Below are positions 46,201-57,625 of a stretch of DNA of 64,000 nucleotides, in pieces. The notes under the pieces are model-generated. The model was not told where the DNA came from and ran no database searches. It worked only from the letters and a program-made list of their open reading frames with translations. Origin of the DNA: Pristionchus mayeri (lineage: Eukaryota; Nematoda; Chromadorea; Rhabditida; Neodiplogasteridae); NCBI GenBank assembly GCA_036245805.1, contig BTRK01000002.1, forward strand, positions 11,528,689-11,592,688. Direction: 5' to 3'. Every line of letters starts with the position of its first letter. Within the stretch, counting starts at the first letter, position 1. The position numbers and the translations under genes are program-made.

Positions 46201-49200
46201 CACAGACGGAGCGCCAGGAAAAGATGGCGAAGCCGGATCTGCTGGCATGCCAGGAGCCAACGCTGACGCCGGAGCCAAGTCGAAGTCTGCAGACTTCTGC
46301 TTCGACTGCCCCGCTGGACCGCCAGGACCTGCAGGTGCCGCTGGACCCGCAGGCCCGGATGGCAACCCTGGAGCACCAGGGAACGATGCGTCTGGAGGTG
46401 GGCCTGGACCCGCCGGACCCCCTGGTCCTCCTGGACCAGCTGGAAACCCTGGAGGACCTGGAACCGATGGACCTCCTGGACCTGCTGGCGAGACAGTCGA
46501 TATGCCCGGAGGACCTGGCCCTGCTGGTCCACCTGGACCCGCTGGACCTCTGGGCCCTGCTGGAAACCCTGGAGCCGGAGCCGACTCGCAGCCAGGGCCT
46601 CCCGGACCCGCCGGAGATGCTGGACCCGATGGTGCACCGGGTATGCCCGGAGCTCCCGGCAAGGATGGAGACCACGGAGGAAGCGGAGGTGGCGGAGGAT
46701 GCGACCACTGCCCACCTCCCAGAACTGCGCCAGGGTACTAAACACGACGCAGCGTTCTACTACATTACGAGTGTAGCATTAGCGATTAATTTTAAGTGAT
46801 AAATTATTCACATGAACAGCTGCTCTTGAACTACACATTTGAGAGAAAGACAGAGAGAGGAAGTGCTACTAACAACATCTCACTTTCACTGCGCTCATTA
46901 ATAGTCACTGCAACTCATACAGCGTGATCATGTAAAATAGTGAGAGTGAGGAATGATAAAGCCCTTCAAACAAATGGCTTTGAATGAGCGGGTAATATGG
47001 GGAACAGTGAACTAAGAGATAGTAAAAGTGAAGTAGTTCGCATAAACGGCCCATCGGTTACGACTACCGCTGCACATGAAACGCGAGACGTCTTATCATA
47101 TCAAACGAGCGCGTGTCTGCAGTAGTGAGATCGTAATTCGGAACTGGAATCAATGCATTCATGCAGACCGCCGAGCCGCCCCTCGAGCGGAAACAAAGGG
47201 GAACTTCTAGGAACGGCGAGTATAAAAGGGCGAGATATGAATCGTAGGTCACCTCATCGTCAGCGATGGATCCAAAGACCGCCTACATCGAGGAGCGCGC
47301 GCTGCGGTGAGCTCTTATTCACATACATCATGGACTGTTTACTTCACTTCAATTCTAGCATAGTTTCTTCATAAGCTTAGTGTAGTAGTTTGAAGTGTCA
47401 GGCTCTCTGATATGGAATATCAATATCTCATCACAGGCGTCTCGCCTTCTTTTCTGTCGCAGTCTCCACTGCCTCCATCATCGTCGCAATCATCGCCATC
47501 CCCATGTGCTACAACTATGTGACGGTACGCAGCTCAACCAAGCTGTTTTTGGTTACAATTTGCCTTTATCGCCACGACATCTTCATTCCAGATGGTGCAC
47601 TCCAACATCCAGGATGAGGTCGACTTCTGCCTCGACCGATCCAGCGGGCTCTGGCAGCGATTCGAATCGGTGAGAGCACAAAACAATTTCCAATGAGCTG
47701 ATCTATGCACATTATATTCGTCCGGCTGTATCTTACAGTTAAGCGCTCGGCAATCCCAACTTTGCAGCACGACTCTGATTCCGAGGCCGGCAGCCGTATT
47801 CGTCGCGAGGCGCGCCAGCGTGAGGCCTTCTACGACCACCGCCAACTGCAGCGCAATGAGGAGCAACCTCTGCGACGCATCGTCAACAAGAGACGATTCC
47901 GCGCGCGCGGTAATAGCTACGAACAAATGCTAACATTGTATGCTACGAAAAAAAAATGTTAACATTGTCTCATACATCTGGGCATCCCAACGTGCCCTCC
48001 AGGAACCAAAATAGGAAATTACTAGACATAGCCATTCCAAATGGTTCCTTCTTTCACTACTCTCACTTATTGCTTCTTTCGCTTCCTTTGATTAAGCGGT
48101 GGTTCAGATTACAAAATATCTTCATTCAAACCTTCCAGGAACTGGCACCTACGACGCCGGAGGCTCTGCTAATGCTGGTGGCGGAGGAGGAGGCTCGTAC
48201 GGCCCGCCTCCCCCCGTGTCCGCTCCCAGTAAGTATTCCCTTTCCACAAAAGCCCAATGAAAATGGCTAATCACATCGAGAAAGAACTGCTTCAGCGTAT
48301 TCTGGAGTCGCAGCTGCAGGCGGAGGAAGTTACGCCACTGCAGGAGCTGTCGCAGCTGGGGGAGGAGGTGGAGGATCGTGTTGCTCGTGCGGCATGGGAC
48401 CAGCTGGTCCTCCAGGCCCCAAAGGAATGGACGGTGCTCCCGGAAACGACGGATCTCCTGGAACAGCCGGAGCACCAGGAGAGAACGCGCCCATGGGAGG
48501 CGGCTACGCCATGGCAGCGTCTGACTTCTGCTTCGATTGCCCTCCCGGGCCCGCTGGTCCTGCAGGAGAGCCCGGGCCCGCTGGATCCGATGGAAAGCCC
48601 GGAGCTCCTGGTGCCGATGCGTCGGGAGGTGGACCTGGACCCGCCGGGCCTCCCGGTCCTCCTGGACCCGCTGGAAACCCCGGAGGACCTGGAACCGATG
48701 GAGCTCCCGGCCCCGCAGGACAGACGATCGAGATGCCTGGAGGCCCTGGTCCCGCCGGACCTCCCGGACCCGCTGGACCACCCGGACCTGCTGGAAACCC
48801 TGGATCAGGAGCAGCCTCGATGCCCGGTCCTCCTGGACCCGCTGGAGATCCCGGACCCGATGGAGCACCCGGAAACCCCGGATCTGCTGGATCCGCTGGA
48901 GACCACGGAGGCTCGGGATCCGGAGGCGGATGCGACCACTGCCCTCCTCCCAGAACCGCGCCCGGTTATTAAATATAGTCATTGCATCCTTATTCTACCT
49001 AGACGGTTCATACTTAACGTGTATATTTATATATGTATAAACCGTGTTGCTGGTCATTCAATTGCGCTTCACAATCGATAATGCACATCAAGAAAGGGAC
49101 CGAATCATGTCTAGTATAAGAATGGTTGATAGGCAATCAATTAGCATTTTCGAAGTCGTCAAACCGCGGTCGCATAGTGACTAGTAACCGTCCAAACAAC

Positions 49201-52200
49201 CATCGTTATCCGTAACTTTCACCCTTCCTTTATAACTGCGAGATTATGAATACACGATAAATGTGACGTGAAAATATTGGCCAGGCTCCGATATGCAAAA
49301 TTTCCCACACTCTTTCCCGTACCGGAAAGAAGTGAACATCGTAAAAGTATTTCAGAATGCTTAACGAATAAAGAATGTAAAATAAGGAATATCTTCATTG
49401 TGGGCATCATCTTCATGTACTAGTGATCAGTATATGCAAACCTCATCCGTCAACCAACCACTTTACATTATCTTACTTTGCCACCGTGATACCACTCTCA
49501 GAATCCGATGCATTCAGCAACAAAAACACATCCCGTCATAGGCCAAGATACTGAAACCAGTATCGAAAAACGCCTACATTCAGAGCAACAAGCGATTCAA
49601 CGAGCAACTCATTAATCTCATTAGTATTCCGACTGCTACATCTCCAACACTACAGTTGTCCACAGAGTATATCAGCTCAGGAACGGCGTGATTACCACAA
49701 AGTGACGGCTACTACACCCTGTTCCTCGATCACTCGTATCGTTCACCATCATCGAAACTTCCGAGAAAACTGGTATCAAGGCGGTGTCCGTCCCACGAAC
49801 CCGCCTATAACACGGTATAACAAAGAAGCAATACGTGATTCTGCCCGCCTTATCGACTATATAAGGCAGCGACTTCGTTATACTCAGCACCTCATCGTCT
49901 TCAATGGAGTCCAAGGGCGCTTCCATCGAGGAGCAATCGCTCAGGTGAGTTCAACTTTTTAAACTATTGCGATTCACATATTAGTATAGTTTTCTATCAA
50001 ATTTTCACTAACAATCATTTCCCTGAACCATGGCCTCATTCAATCCATTCTTGAAACATCAAACTCTCAAGCATGATCGGAACCCCAATACTTCAGGCGC
50101 ATCGCCTTCCTCTCCGTCGCAGTCTCCACTGCCTCCATCATCGTCGCCATCATCGCCATTCCCATGTGCTACAACTACATGACGGTACGCTGCTCAATAT
50201 CCTACAGTAGCATGTCCATGATCTGTAATCACCAATTACAGTACATCCACTCCAACCTGCAAGACGAGGTCGACTTCTGCATGGAGCGCTCCACCGGGCT
50301 GTGGAAGCGATTCGACACCGTGAGTCCCCCCCCCCCCCCCCCCACCAACAGCATCCAAGGGCACCCTCTTTTCGAAAATATTCGAAGCCACGCCCCTTCC
50401 AGTACGACTCCGCACAGCACCACGCGCACGGTCGCACGCGTCGTCAGGCGCTGCAGCCGCAGCAGATCTTCTTCGACCACCGACAGCTGCAGCGCAACGA
50501 CGACCTCGAACGGGCGGTGCGACGTGTCGAAGTGCAGCGCCGCTTCCGCGCTCGCGGTAAGATCCGAGTCAAGAAGGGGAGCCAATCCTTTTGTGGGAAA
50601 GCTACGGTCTATCGTGCTATGCCGTCTTCAAAACAATAGAATATTGAACCGAAGTCGGTTATCTTAAGCCGTATTTCCTAGTGGTTCCTCCTTTCACTAC
50701 CTTCACTTTTGCCCCCCCCCCCTTCCTTCGTTTCTACAGGTAGAAACCTAGCATTTTAAACTATGATCGTTCACACGCATCTTCCAGGCACCGGTACCTA
50801 CGACGCCGGAGGTGCTGCAGCTGGCGGTGGAGGCGGAGGAGGAGGCTACGCATCCTCGCCTCCCGCCCCCGAGCCCATGCACACACCACCTGCTGCTCCC
50901 AGTGAGTTTATCTTTTCAACGTTTGCGAAACGAATGAGAAAGCGCTCAAAAGCTACTAAAACCTCCTCTAAAAACGAAGCACGAAGAAAACTTTGATTAA
51001 TAACTCCACATCCTTCCAATTAAAGAAATTGGAAAGTGCTCACTACCTGCTCTAGAATTCCTCTAAAACATCAAAACTATGCCCAATCATACCACGAGTA
51101 ATAGTCGGACTCTCTTCTATATGCCAACTCTCTCGCTCTCTCTAACGTGCGAGAGAAGGAGCAACATCAACAGCAACGGGCGAATCATATCATTGCTCTA
51201 GCCCACATTTCAGTGTACTCTGGTGCTGCTGCAGCTGGCGGAGGAGGAGGCGGATCGTGCTGCTCGTGCGGAATGGGCAAGGCTGGCCCGCCCGGCCCTC
51301 CCGGCAACGACGGAGCACCCGGCAACGACGGTTCATCAGGAGCGCCCGGAGCTCCAGGAGAGAATGCGGCCATGGGCGGAGCAATGGCTATGTCTGACTT
51401 CTGCTTCGACTGCCCCGCTGGACCCCCAGGACCCGCTGGTTCCGCTGGCCCCGCTGGACCCGATGGAAACCCTGGAGCCCCTGGTAACGGAGCGTCAGGA
51501 GGCGGACCCGGACCCGCCGGACCTCCCGGCCCTCCTGGACCTGCTGGAAATCCCGGAGGTCCTGGAAGCGCTGGACCCCCAGGACCCGCCGGACAGACGA
51601 TCGAGATGCCTGGAGGCCCTGGTCCCGCCGGTCCTCCCGGACCCGCTGGTCCCCCTGGACCTGCCGGAAACCCTGGATCTGGAGCAGCCTCGATGCCCGG
51701 TCCTCCCGGACCCGCTGGAGACGCTGGACCCGACGGAGCGCCCGGAAACCCCGGATCTGCTGGATCCGATGGAGACCACGGAGGATCGGGATCCGGAGGT
51801 GGATGCGATCACTGCCCTCCTCCCAGAACCGCTCCCGGATATTAAATCTAGTCATCTTATTTCACTGAATATCAGATACTCTCTAATAATAAAGTATTTA
51901 ATTGCAAACGTTTGGATGATGCACATATTCAGCGAAAGTGATTATGATTAGTTACACCAGCATGCATCAACTCAAGTATGGAAAGGAAAACCCAAAACAT
52001 CCTGTTACTCGCTAATCGCATCAATCGCGATAGCATTGCTGAGCGAAGCAGTGTTGAATTGCCGAGAACATGGAAGCCCAAAATTGATCAACAATGCACT
52101 ATTACTCTCAAAATATTATTCTTCTTGTATCGTATATCCTTCCTAACCTAATAAGCAACTTAAAAGTGGAATATACGAAAACAAGGACAAGCGAGGGGCG

Positions 52201-55200
52201 ATTCAAGGAGAATGCTTCCGTGGCTACCTAGCTAGAATAGGAAACTCTAAACTTGCAGGTGATTCAAGGGCTCTAAAATCATTCCAAAAGATAAACTATT
52301 ATTTGATCCAATGGCGGGCTTCTCGAACTATACACAAGAGCAGAGAAATAATTGATTCAATTGCCAATTAACATTTTCGAATACTCATTGCGTATACACA
52401 TTTTAAATATGCTACAACATACTATCGCGAACACAACCGATTGAGACGTCACTCTGCAATGGATCAGATACAGTATTGTCACTTCGCTTCTCCAGCCAAC
52501 GGCCACCCTCCACCGCCCAATTAACTCCTTGACTCGACACACTCTCTTCTCAATGGCGATCCACAATCACAATCGCAACACTACTCATCAAGTGCCCTCT
52601 TTCGAAAACAAGTTACGAGAGAGGAAACCGAAACTACCACCACATTAAGAAAGCAGAGTAAGACAAAGCACTCCAAGAGGAATTCCCATTCGCTTTGTTT
52701 TCTGTTCCGCATCAATGGTATAAAAGGGACGGGGGCTTGTCAGAACATCGCCCGCAGCGAGCCATCATGGATTGCAAGCAGGCGTTCTTGGAAGAGCGCG
52801 AGCTTCGGTGAACTCTCACTTTTATTATCTAGGTCTCACTTGAAACAACGCTCATTTTTCCATCTTTTACTGTCTGTTTACAATATCTTCTATCTAAACC
52901 CGTTCTTATTATCACAAAAACCATAGCAGTACATTTTGCTACTCCTTCAAACACCAATTCTTCAGGCGCATCGCCTTCCTCTCCGTCGCAGTCTCCACTG
53001 CCTCCATAATCGTCGCCATCCTCGCCATTCCCATGTGCTACAACTACATGACGGTAGCAACCCGCCTCCTATCGTAACCTCTCCATAATCTTCGCGCACT
53101 TCTACCATACATATCCAATGGCAAAGCATCGATAAAATATGCGAAAATGTCGCATCTACAGAGCATTCGAGATTGGATGGCTCTGATGGCACTGATCATG
53201 GGCCAATCCACCGATAAGCATCATGCACCCCATCGAGATCTTTCCAGATGGTGCACAGCAACATCCAGGATGAGGTCGACTTCTGCCTGCAGCGATCTAC
53301 TGGGCTCTGGAATCGCTATGACAACGTACGAGATTACGAGACCTAATGTCTCATAAAATATCCCCAACGAGCATGCAAACCAAGTGGAAACCAATTCACC
53401 TGTTGCATTGTAGAAAGAAACATTTTCGAAAATAGCCCCCTTCCAGTTCGAGAACACTCGACCCTCGCGCACTCGTCGCCAGACCGCGCGCGTAATCCGC
53501 GACCACCGCGAGCTGCACCGCAGCGAGGGCCGCTCGCAGGCGCTACGGAAGCGGTTCCGCGCGCGCGGCGCGGGAACCTATGACGCGGGGGAGGCGTTCG
53601 CTCCTCCTGCTCCCGCGCCTCCCGCAGCCGCTAGTGAGTTTCTTCTTGCAGCGTCTCGGGATTAAAACTATTCAAAACAGATAATTAAAACACACTATGA
53701 TATAAGTGTACACTATCTCTCATAGAGTTTCTACCTAAACAATTTATGAAAGCACAAAATTTCCCCTAAATTCGCATCGAAATCACGGCATTCATTCTCA
53801 TTTCAGTGTACTCTGGTAGCGCAGCTGCAGGCGATGGTGGAGGTGGAGGAGGAGGATCGTGCTGCTCGTGCGGTATGGGACCCGCTGGACCTGCAGGACC
53901 CCCCGGAAATGACGGAGCACCCGGTAAAGACGGCTCATCTGGAGCACCCGGAGCTCCAGGAGAGAACGCGGCCATGGGAGGAGCGATGGCTATGTCTGAT
54001 TTCTGCTTCGATTGCCCAGCTGGACCCCCTGGTCCGGCTGGTGGTGCTGGTCCTGCTGGATTCGACGGAAAGCCCGGAGCTCCTGGAGCTGATGCGTCGG
54101 GAGGTGGGCCCGGACCGGCAGGACCTCCTGGCCCTCCTGGACCCGCTGGAAATGCCGGTGAGCCTGGAACCGATGGACCACCAGGACCCGCTGGCCAAAC
54201 CGTCGAAATGCCTGGAGGCCCTGGTCCTGCGGGACCTCCTGGACCCGCTGGCCCCCCTGGGCCCGCCGGAAACCCTGGAACTGGGGCAGCCTCGATGCCC
54301 GGTCCTCCTGGGCCCGCTGGAGATGCCGGAACCGATGGTGCGCCGGGCATGCCTGGTTCCGCCGGATCCGACGGAGAGCACGGAGGATCGGGTGATGGAG
54401 GCGGATGCGACCACTGTCCTCCTCCCCGAACCGCGCCCGGGTATTAGAACTACTCATCACACCATTGTTCCTTTCCTATTGTTTATAAACTATTTATTTA
54501 AATTGACAACGTTCGCAAACAACTTGAGCCATTCCTCACTCATTCCCATCTCTCCTCTGGATAGTGAACGGTCGCCATGGTCCACTACGATTTCCGCTTC
54601 TTCGGCGCGCCCAACTACACCTACGTCTTCGAGGACGGCAAGACGGTAAGCATCCAACTGCTGCACTCTCCCCACATCCAATGATCTCTCGCCTACGAAA
54701 CAACCTAGTTTCAAATGATTCTTGCCCCGGCTACATTAGGTTTCAGATGCCTCTGATAATCATCATCTTTGCAGCTCTACCGAATGATTCCCAAGCAGCC
54801 GCAGGACGACCCGCTCAATCTCAACCCGTTTGTGCGCAAGTACTACGTCGAGGGCAGCTCCTCCTGGATCGTCTGGGAGTACATGTGTACGTGCGTAATC
54901 GATCACCAATCGATAAATCGATAATGCAGGCATTTTCCTGCCCGTGCTCGCGCTCATCTCGTACAGTATGCTCGACCACATCGCGGGACAGTTCCACACG
55001 AAGAAGGTCGGCTTAATTGGCTTTCATTAATTAGAACAACTGCGATGTCTTCAATTCTAATACACATCGCTCACTAGGACTAGCCAGTGGTCGAAAAGGA
55101 GGTTCTGTAAGGTGCACAGAAGACCAGTGAAAAAGTAGAAAACGAGTCCATTTTTCAGGATTTGTTTTGCTAAAAATTGACTATCATACTCACTTGATAC

Positions 55201-57625
55201 GACTTCAGTACACCTCCCTATGGCTCCCTATGGCGCACACCTCCCTAAGGCTCGCCACTCCACACAATCACCGTGCTATTCAGTTCTCGCGCAACTATCA
55301 GAGCGCCGAATCGTCCAAGCAAGAGAACCGCGAGGCGTCGAATCTCCAGAAGAAGGATGACATGGACGTGCAGCAGGAGTGAAGAGCACAATGGAGAGTA
55401 CCATCTAACAACGATGCGATAAACCCATTTCTGATTGATTACGACCAACATTGAGCACAAAATCTCTTGACATCTTAGTCGTCCTTGCGACGATTAGACT
55501 GGCAAACAGCACGTATCACTTCTATGATAATCTAAAGTATTTATTAAAATCTCGTACTTTACTCGCATTCCATCGACCATTCCTGTCATTCCCCTGGCAA
55601 GCGAACGGTCGGGATGGTCCACTACGATTTCTGCTTCTTCGGCGCTCCCAACTACACCTACGTCTTCGAGGACCGCAAGACGGTGAGAAGCCATGCACGG
55701 CACTCCCTTCAGTTCCCATGATCTCTCGTTCACTTCGCAATAGTTCCAGGCGCATTATAGTTTCGGTTGCCCTAGATAACAAAGATCGTTGCAGATCTAC
55801 CGTATGCTGTCCAAGCAGCCACAGGAGGACCCGCTCAATCTCAAGCCGTTTGTGCGCAAGTACTTCGTAGAGGGCGCTGCATCTTCTATCACCTGGGAGG
55901 TCATTTGTAAGTCTCCTAATCGATTGCAAATCAATAAATCGATAATTCAGGCGTTTTCCTGCCCGTGCTGGCGCTCATCTCGTACAGTATGCTCGACTAC
56001 ATCGCGGGCCAGTTCCACACGAAGAAGGTTGGCTAGTGGCCCAAGATTGGCTCGCACAGTGGTCGAAAATTTTGTCCAAAATGGCACAACATTCCCGGTT
56101 TTTTGAGAGTTCACTACAGGAAAACGTACCCATTTTTGAACGATTTCACGATAAGTTTTACAAATGTGCCCAACTTTTTAAAAATTGTCTGGCCTACCCT
56201 TTCGACCACAGGGCTCGCAGCGCTAGATTAGCGGCTTGCTCAAGTTCGCATCTTTTGCTACCTCATCAACGCTCCATTCAGTTCTCGCGCAACTACCAGA
56301 GCGCCGAATCGTCCAAGCAAGAGAACCGCGACGCATCGTCGAATCGTCAGGAGGACGACCAGGACGTGCAGCAGCAATGAATCTGCCCCCATGACAACTA
56401 ACGATGCGATAAACCCATTTCTTAGAGTTTCTGATGGACTAGGCACCCAAAACACTCATGCTATCTCCGAGATACGATAATATCAGACCCATTTCTGATA
56501 GATACTGCACCCAAAACACTCATTCTATCCTAGATTCGACATTTTCCTAATAATCATAGATTTTGGGCACATAAACACTCACGTTGTCGCCGAGCGTCGT
56601 CTTCTTCTCAGCAGCTGCAGCACTCTTGAAGAGATTCTCCGCCGTCTTCCCGGCATCGGCCGACGACGTCGCGTGGGTTGGCTGAATAAGGAACTGGATT
56701 TCAGAGAATTAGATGGAAATTGAATCTATTAATAACCCAAGATTCACTGTAAAGAGAGGAAACGTATGGAAAATTAAATTTTCACCAAAATATACGTATC
56801 TTCTAATGCATTATGGATCTTCTAATGCGTTATGAATCATTGTAAAGTGGAGAATACGTATGCAAAAGTAACGAGTGCTTAGCCCATAGCCATTTCAAGC
56901 CAATATCTATTTCATCAGAATATACGAGAATGGAATTATTAATTTATATAACATACAAAAATTGGTTGTAAAGTGGAAAATAGAACAAATGAATGAGTCA
57001 TAAGTTCCCAGCAAACCTGGAGTACCCTCTCGGTGAGGTTCTGCCCGAACACGGGGGCGGGCTGCCCGGTCGGGGCTGCGGAGGGCTGGCCGGTCGAATT
57101 CTGTCCTTGGCCCTGCCACGGCGTTTTATAGGGGGTGGGCGAGAGGTGAAAGAGCGCAGTGAAAAAGACCAATCTCTCGTAAATTACATCCTCCCTCGCT
57201 TCTGGAAATTTGTCATAGAACGCCGTACCTGCTGGATCCTGTTCAGCGTGTCGGACAACTCCTTCTTCTCCAAAACGATCGGTTTGGTACCCTGAATCGG
57301 ACTCTATTTTGCAAACGCCAAACTAACATTGCAGGGCAAAAAGGTATAACTTAGCATCTAGACTATGCCAAGACAGGGTAACAGTTAGGCTCCTAGATCC
57401 CATGTTTGATCTACTCGTACAAGTTACATCCCTTTTAGGAGCGAACTAGTCTTCTAGTCTTATAACCAAGCCACAGGACGCGGCCCGAGGAGCCGAGCCA
57501 TTACACAATCAAATACAAACCTGGTTGACGAAATCCTGCTTGCCCTGATCCCACATCTTGGAAGCGATGGCCGAAAGCCCCGTCTTCGTTGCTCCAAAGT
57601 TGTACTTCCGGGGCTGGCTAGCCAT
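40245..57625 (-). CDS. Ran-binding protein 3-like nuclear transport factor
   Basis: Eleven exons, all in phase, total 346 codons: 57625-57521, 57291-57229, 57112-57017, 56681-56583, 44083-44004, 43648-43579, 42580-42493, 41775-41705, 41278-41195, 40750-40631 and 40409-40245. The amino half has an FG motif in [13 protein letters not shown], closely like the FGQN-(M/L)-(S/T)-ERVL motif of RanBP3. Then comes a Ran-binding domain: [15 protein letters not shown]...[43 protein letters not shown]. It ends in basic and then Glu/Lys-rich tails. RanBP3 is a nuclear cofactor of CRM1 export that binds Ran. Nup50 is the alternative, but the FGQN motif favours RanBP3. Intron 4 is about 12.5 kb and holds six plus-strand genes. 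Confidence 0.8.
42071..42090. repeat. Poly-G tract
   Basis: An uninterrupted run of about 20 G in an intron of the RanBP3-like gene. It is prone to G-quadruplex formation and to length errors in sequencing. Confidence 0.8.
42151..42240. mobile_element. 90 bp hairpin MITE, 8-bp target duplication
   Basis: Almost perfect inverted repeat: GGCACTAGGTCGGATGAGAA ... TTCTCATCCGATCTAGTGCC, both halves containing TGACGTCATG-type cores. Flanked by CAACCAAT at 42143-42150 and 42241-42248. An 8-bp duplication suggests a hAT-type source. It lies in an intron of the RanBP3-like gene. Confidence 0.8.
42727..42814. mobile_element. Second short hairpin MITE of the same family
   Basis: Begins GGCACTAGGTCGGATGAGAA like the copy at 42,151. 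The far side is TTCTCATCCGACCCAATG, slightly diverged, and the core is TGCGTCA. It lies in the next intron of the RanBP3-like gene, about 490 bp from the first copy. Confidence 0.7.
43228..43374. mobile_element. Long-stem hairpin in RanBP3-like intron
   Basis: GTCGCACAAGTTGTAGGCAT and ACTTGTGCGCCTCC pair with GGAGGCGCACAAGT and ATGCTTACAACTTGTGCGAC. The stem is about 50 bp with mismatches, around a 45-base loop. Similar non-coding blocks (TTTCAGCATTC.CATAAGAGC) stand on both sides at about 43,170 and 43,488. Confidence 0.65.
44810..44817 (+). promoter_or_regulatory. TATA box of collagen 1
   Basis: TATAAAAG, 61 bases before the start codon at 44,878. All four collagens here have a similar box at comparable distance. 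Confidence 0.7.
44878..46741 (+). CDS. Cuticle collagen 1
   Basis: Five exons: 44878-44918, 45171-45258, 45317-45394, 45580-45700 and 45864-46741, 401 residues. The order is typical of nematode cuticle collagens: a short cytoplasmic start ([14 protein letters not shown]), a membrane span used as signal anchor ([18 protein letters not shown]), a basic region with a furin-like RTRR site, Gly/Ala-rich linker, CCSCGMG, Gly-X-Y blocks broken around DFCFDCP, and the ending [13 protein letters not shown]. It is secreted and cross-linked into the cuticle. Intron 4 uses a GC donor (AGAG|GCCAGT). The intron that splits the Gly-rich linker in collagens 2-4 is missing, and the linker is longer. It is the most diverged of the four. 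Confidence 0.85.
46742..47220. other. Spacer between collagens 1 and 2
   Basis: Collagen 1 3' flank and collagen 2 promoter. No gene or clear repeat was seen. Confidence 0.6.
47221..47228 (+). promoter_or_regulatory. TATA box of collagen 2
   Basis: TATAAAAG, 38 bases before the start codon at 47,266. Confidence 0.7.
47266..48972 (+). CDS. Cuticle collagen 2
   Basis: Six exons: 47266-47306, 47437-47524, 47592-47669, 47768-47909, 48139-48228 and 48296-48972, 371 residues. The start is [14 protein letters not shown], followed by a membrane anchor ([18 protein letters not shown]), a domain with [16 protein letters not shown], the basic RIRREAR region, [14 protein letters not shown], a Gly-rich linker, CCSCGMG, collagen repeats with PGPPGPAG units around DFCFDCP, and a [13 protein letters not shown] end. 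Conserved cysteine pairs on each side of the Gly-X-Y blocks are the usual cross-link sites. This six-exon pattern is shared with collagen 3 and looks ancestral for the cluster. Confidence 0.9.
48973..49857. other. Spacer between collagens 2 and 3
   Basis: About 0.9 kb without a recognisable gene. It holds the 3' flank of collagen 2 and the upstream region of collagen 3. Confidence 0.6.
49858..49865 (+). promoter_or_regulatory. TATA box of collagen 3
   Basis: TATATAAG, 39 bases before the start codon at 49,904. Confidence 0.65.
49904..51845 (+). CDS. Cuticle collagen 3
   Basis: Six exons: 49904-49944, 50097-50184, 50242-50319, 50403-50556, 50788-50901 and 51214-51845, 368 residues. It begins [14 protein letters not shown], then the same anchor segment as collagen 2, [17 protein letters not shown], a His/Arg-rich region with [19 protein letters not shown], a Gly- and Pro-rich linker ([14 protein letters not shown]), CCSCGMG, Gly-X-Y blocks and [13 protein letters not shown]. 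Intron positions and phases match collagen 2 exactly. Intron 3 begins with a pyrimidine run of about 14 C next to the donor. Confidence 0.9.
51846..52718. other. Spacer between collagens 3 and 4
   Basis: About 0.87 kb with no gene recognised. AATAAA lies about 45 bases after the collagen 3 stop, a likely polyadenylation signal. Confidence 0.55.
52719..52726 (+). promoter_or_regulatory. TATA box of collagen 4
   Basis: TATAAAAG, 41 bases before the start codon at 52,767. Confidence 0.7.
52767..54447 (+). CDS. Cuticle collagen 4
   Basis: Five exons: 52767-52807, 52966-53053, about 53247-53325, 53447-53633 and 53807-54447, 344 residues. It starts [14 protein letters not shown]; anchor [40 protein letters not shown] processing site; CCSCGMG; Gly-X-Y blocks; [13 protein letters not shown]. 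The intron that interrupts [14 protein letters not shown] in collagens 2 and 3 is absent, so [14 protein letters not shown] is read through in one exon. The loss is exact. The intron after the Pro/Ala-rich linker is kept. Confidence 0.9.
54577..55382 (+). CDS. 118-residue single-span membrane protein, copy 1
   Basis: Four exons: 54577-54645, 54775-54886, 54930-55006 and 55284-55382. The protein starts [20 protein letters not shown], then [15 protein letters not shown], one hydrophobic span ([14 protein letters not shown]), [10 protein letters not shown], and a hydrophilic tail ([11 protein letters not shown], ending DMDVQQE). No signal peptide was seen. I do not recognise the family, and the tail is probably cytosolic or lumenal with no known motif. 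It lies inside the giant intron of the RanBP3-like gene. All introns are GT-AG and short. Confidence 0.7.
55614..56380 (+). CDS. 118-residue single-span membrane protein, copy 2
   Basis: Four exons: 55614-55682, 55795-55906, 55951-56027 and 56282-56380. Every exon is the same length as in copy 1 (69, 112, 77 and 99 nt). Differences are mostly substitutions: [35 protein letters not shown], a span of [14 protein letters not shown], and a tail ending DDQDVQQQ. A tandem duplicate with both frames intact, so both copies are probably under selection. Function unknown. Confidence 0.7.

Larger units (their letters stand above)
44084..56582. other. Giant intron 4 of the RanBP3-like gene
   Basis: 12.5 kb between exon 4 (ends GACAAC|GTGAGT, phase 0) and exon 5 (TTTTTTCAG|GATGGC, phase 0). 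It holds four collagen genes and two small membrane-protein genes, all on the opposite strand. From 44,084 to 44,800 no gene is seen. Confidence 0.7.

Noticed and set aside
45779..46741. Long antisense frames opposite the collagen genes, up to 305 codons
   Set aside because: Gly-Pro-Ala repeats on one strand create long open frames on the other. They have no exon structure, start context or known pattern.
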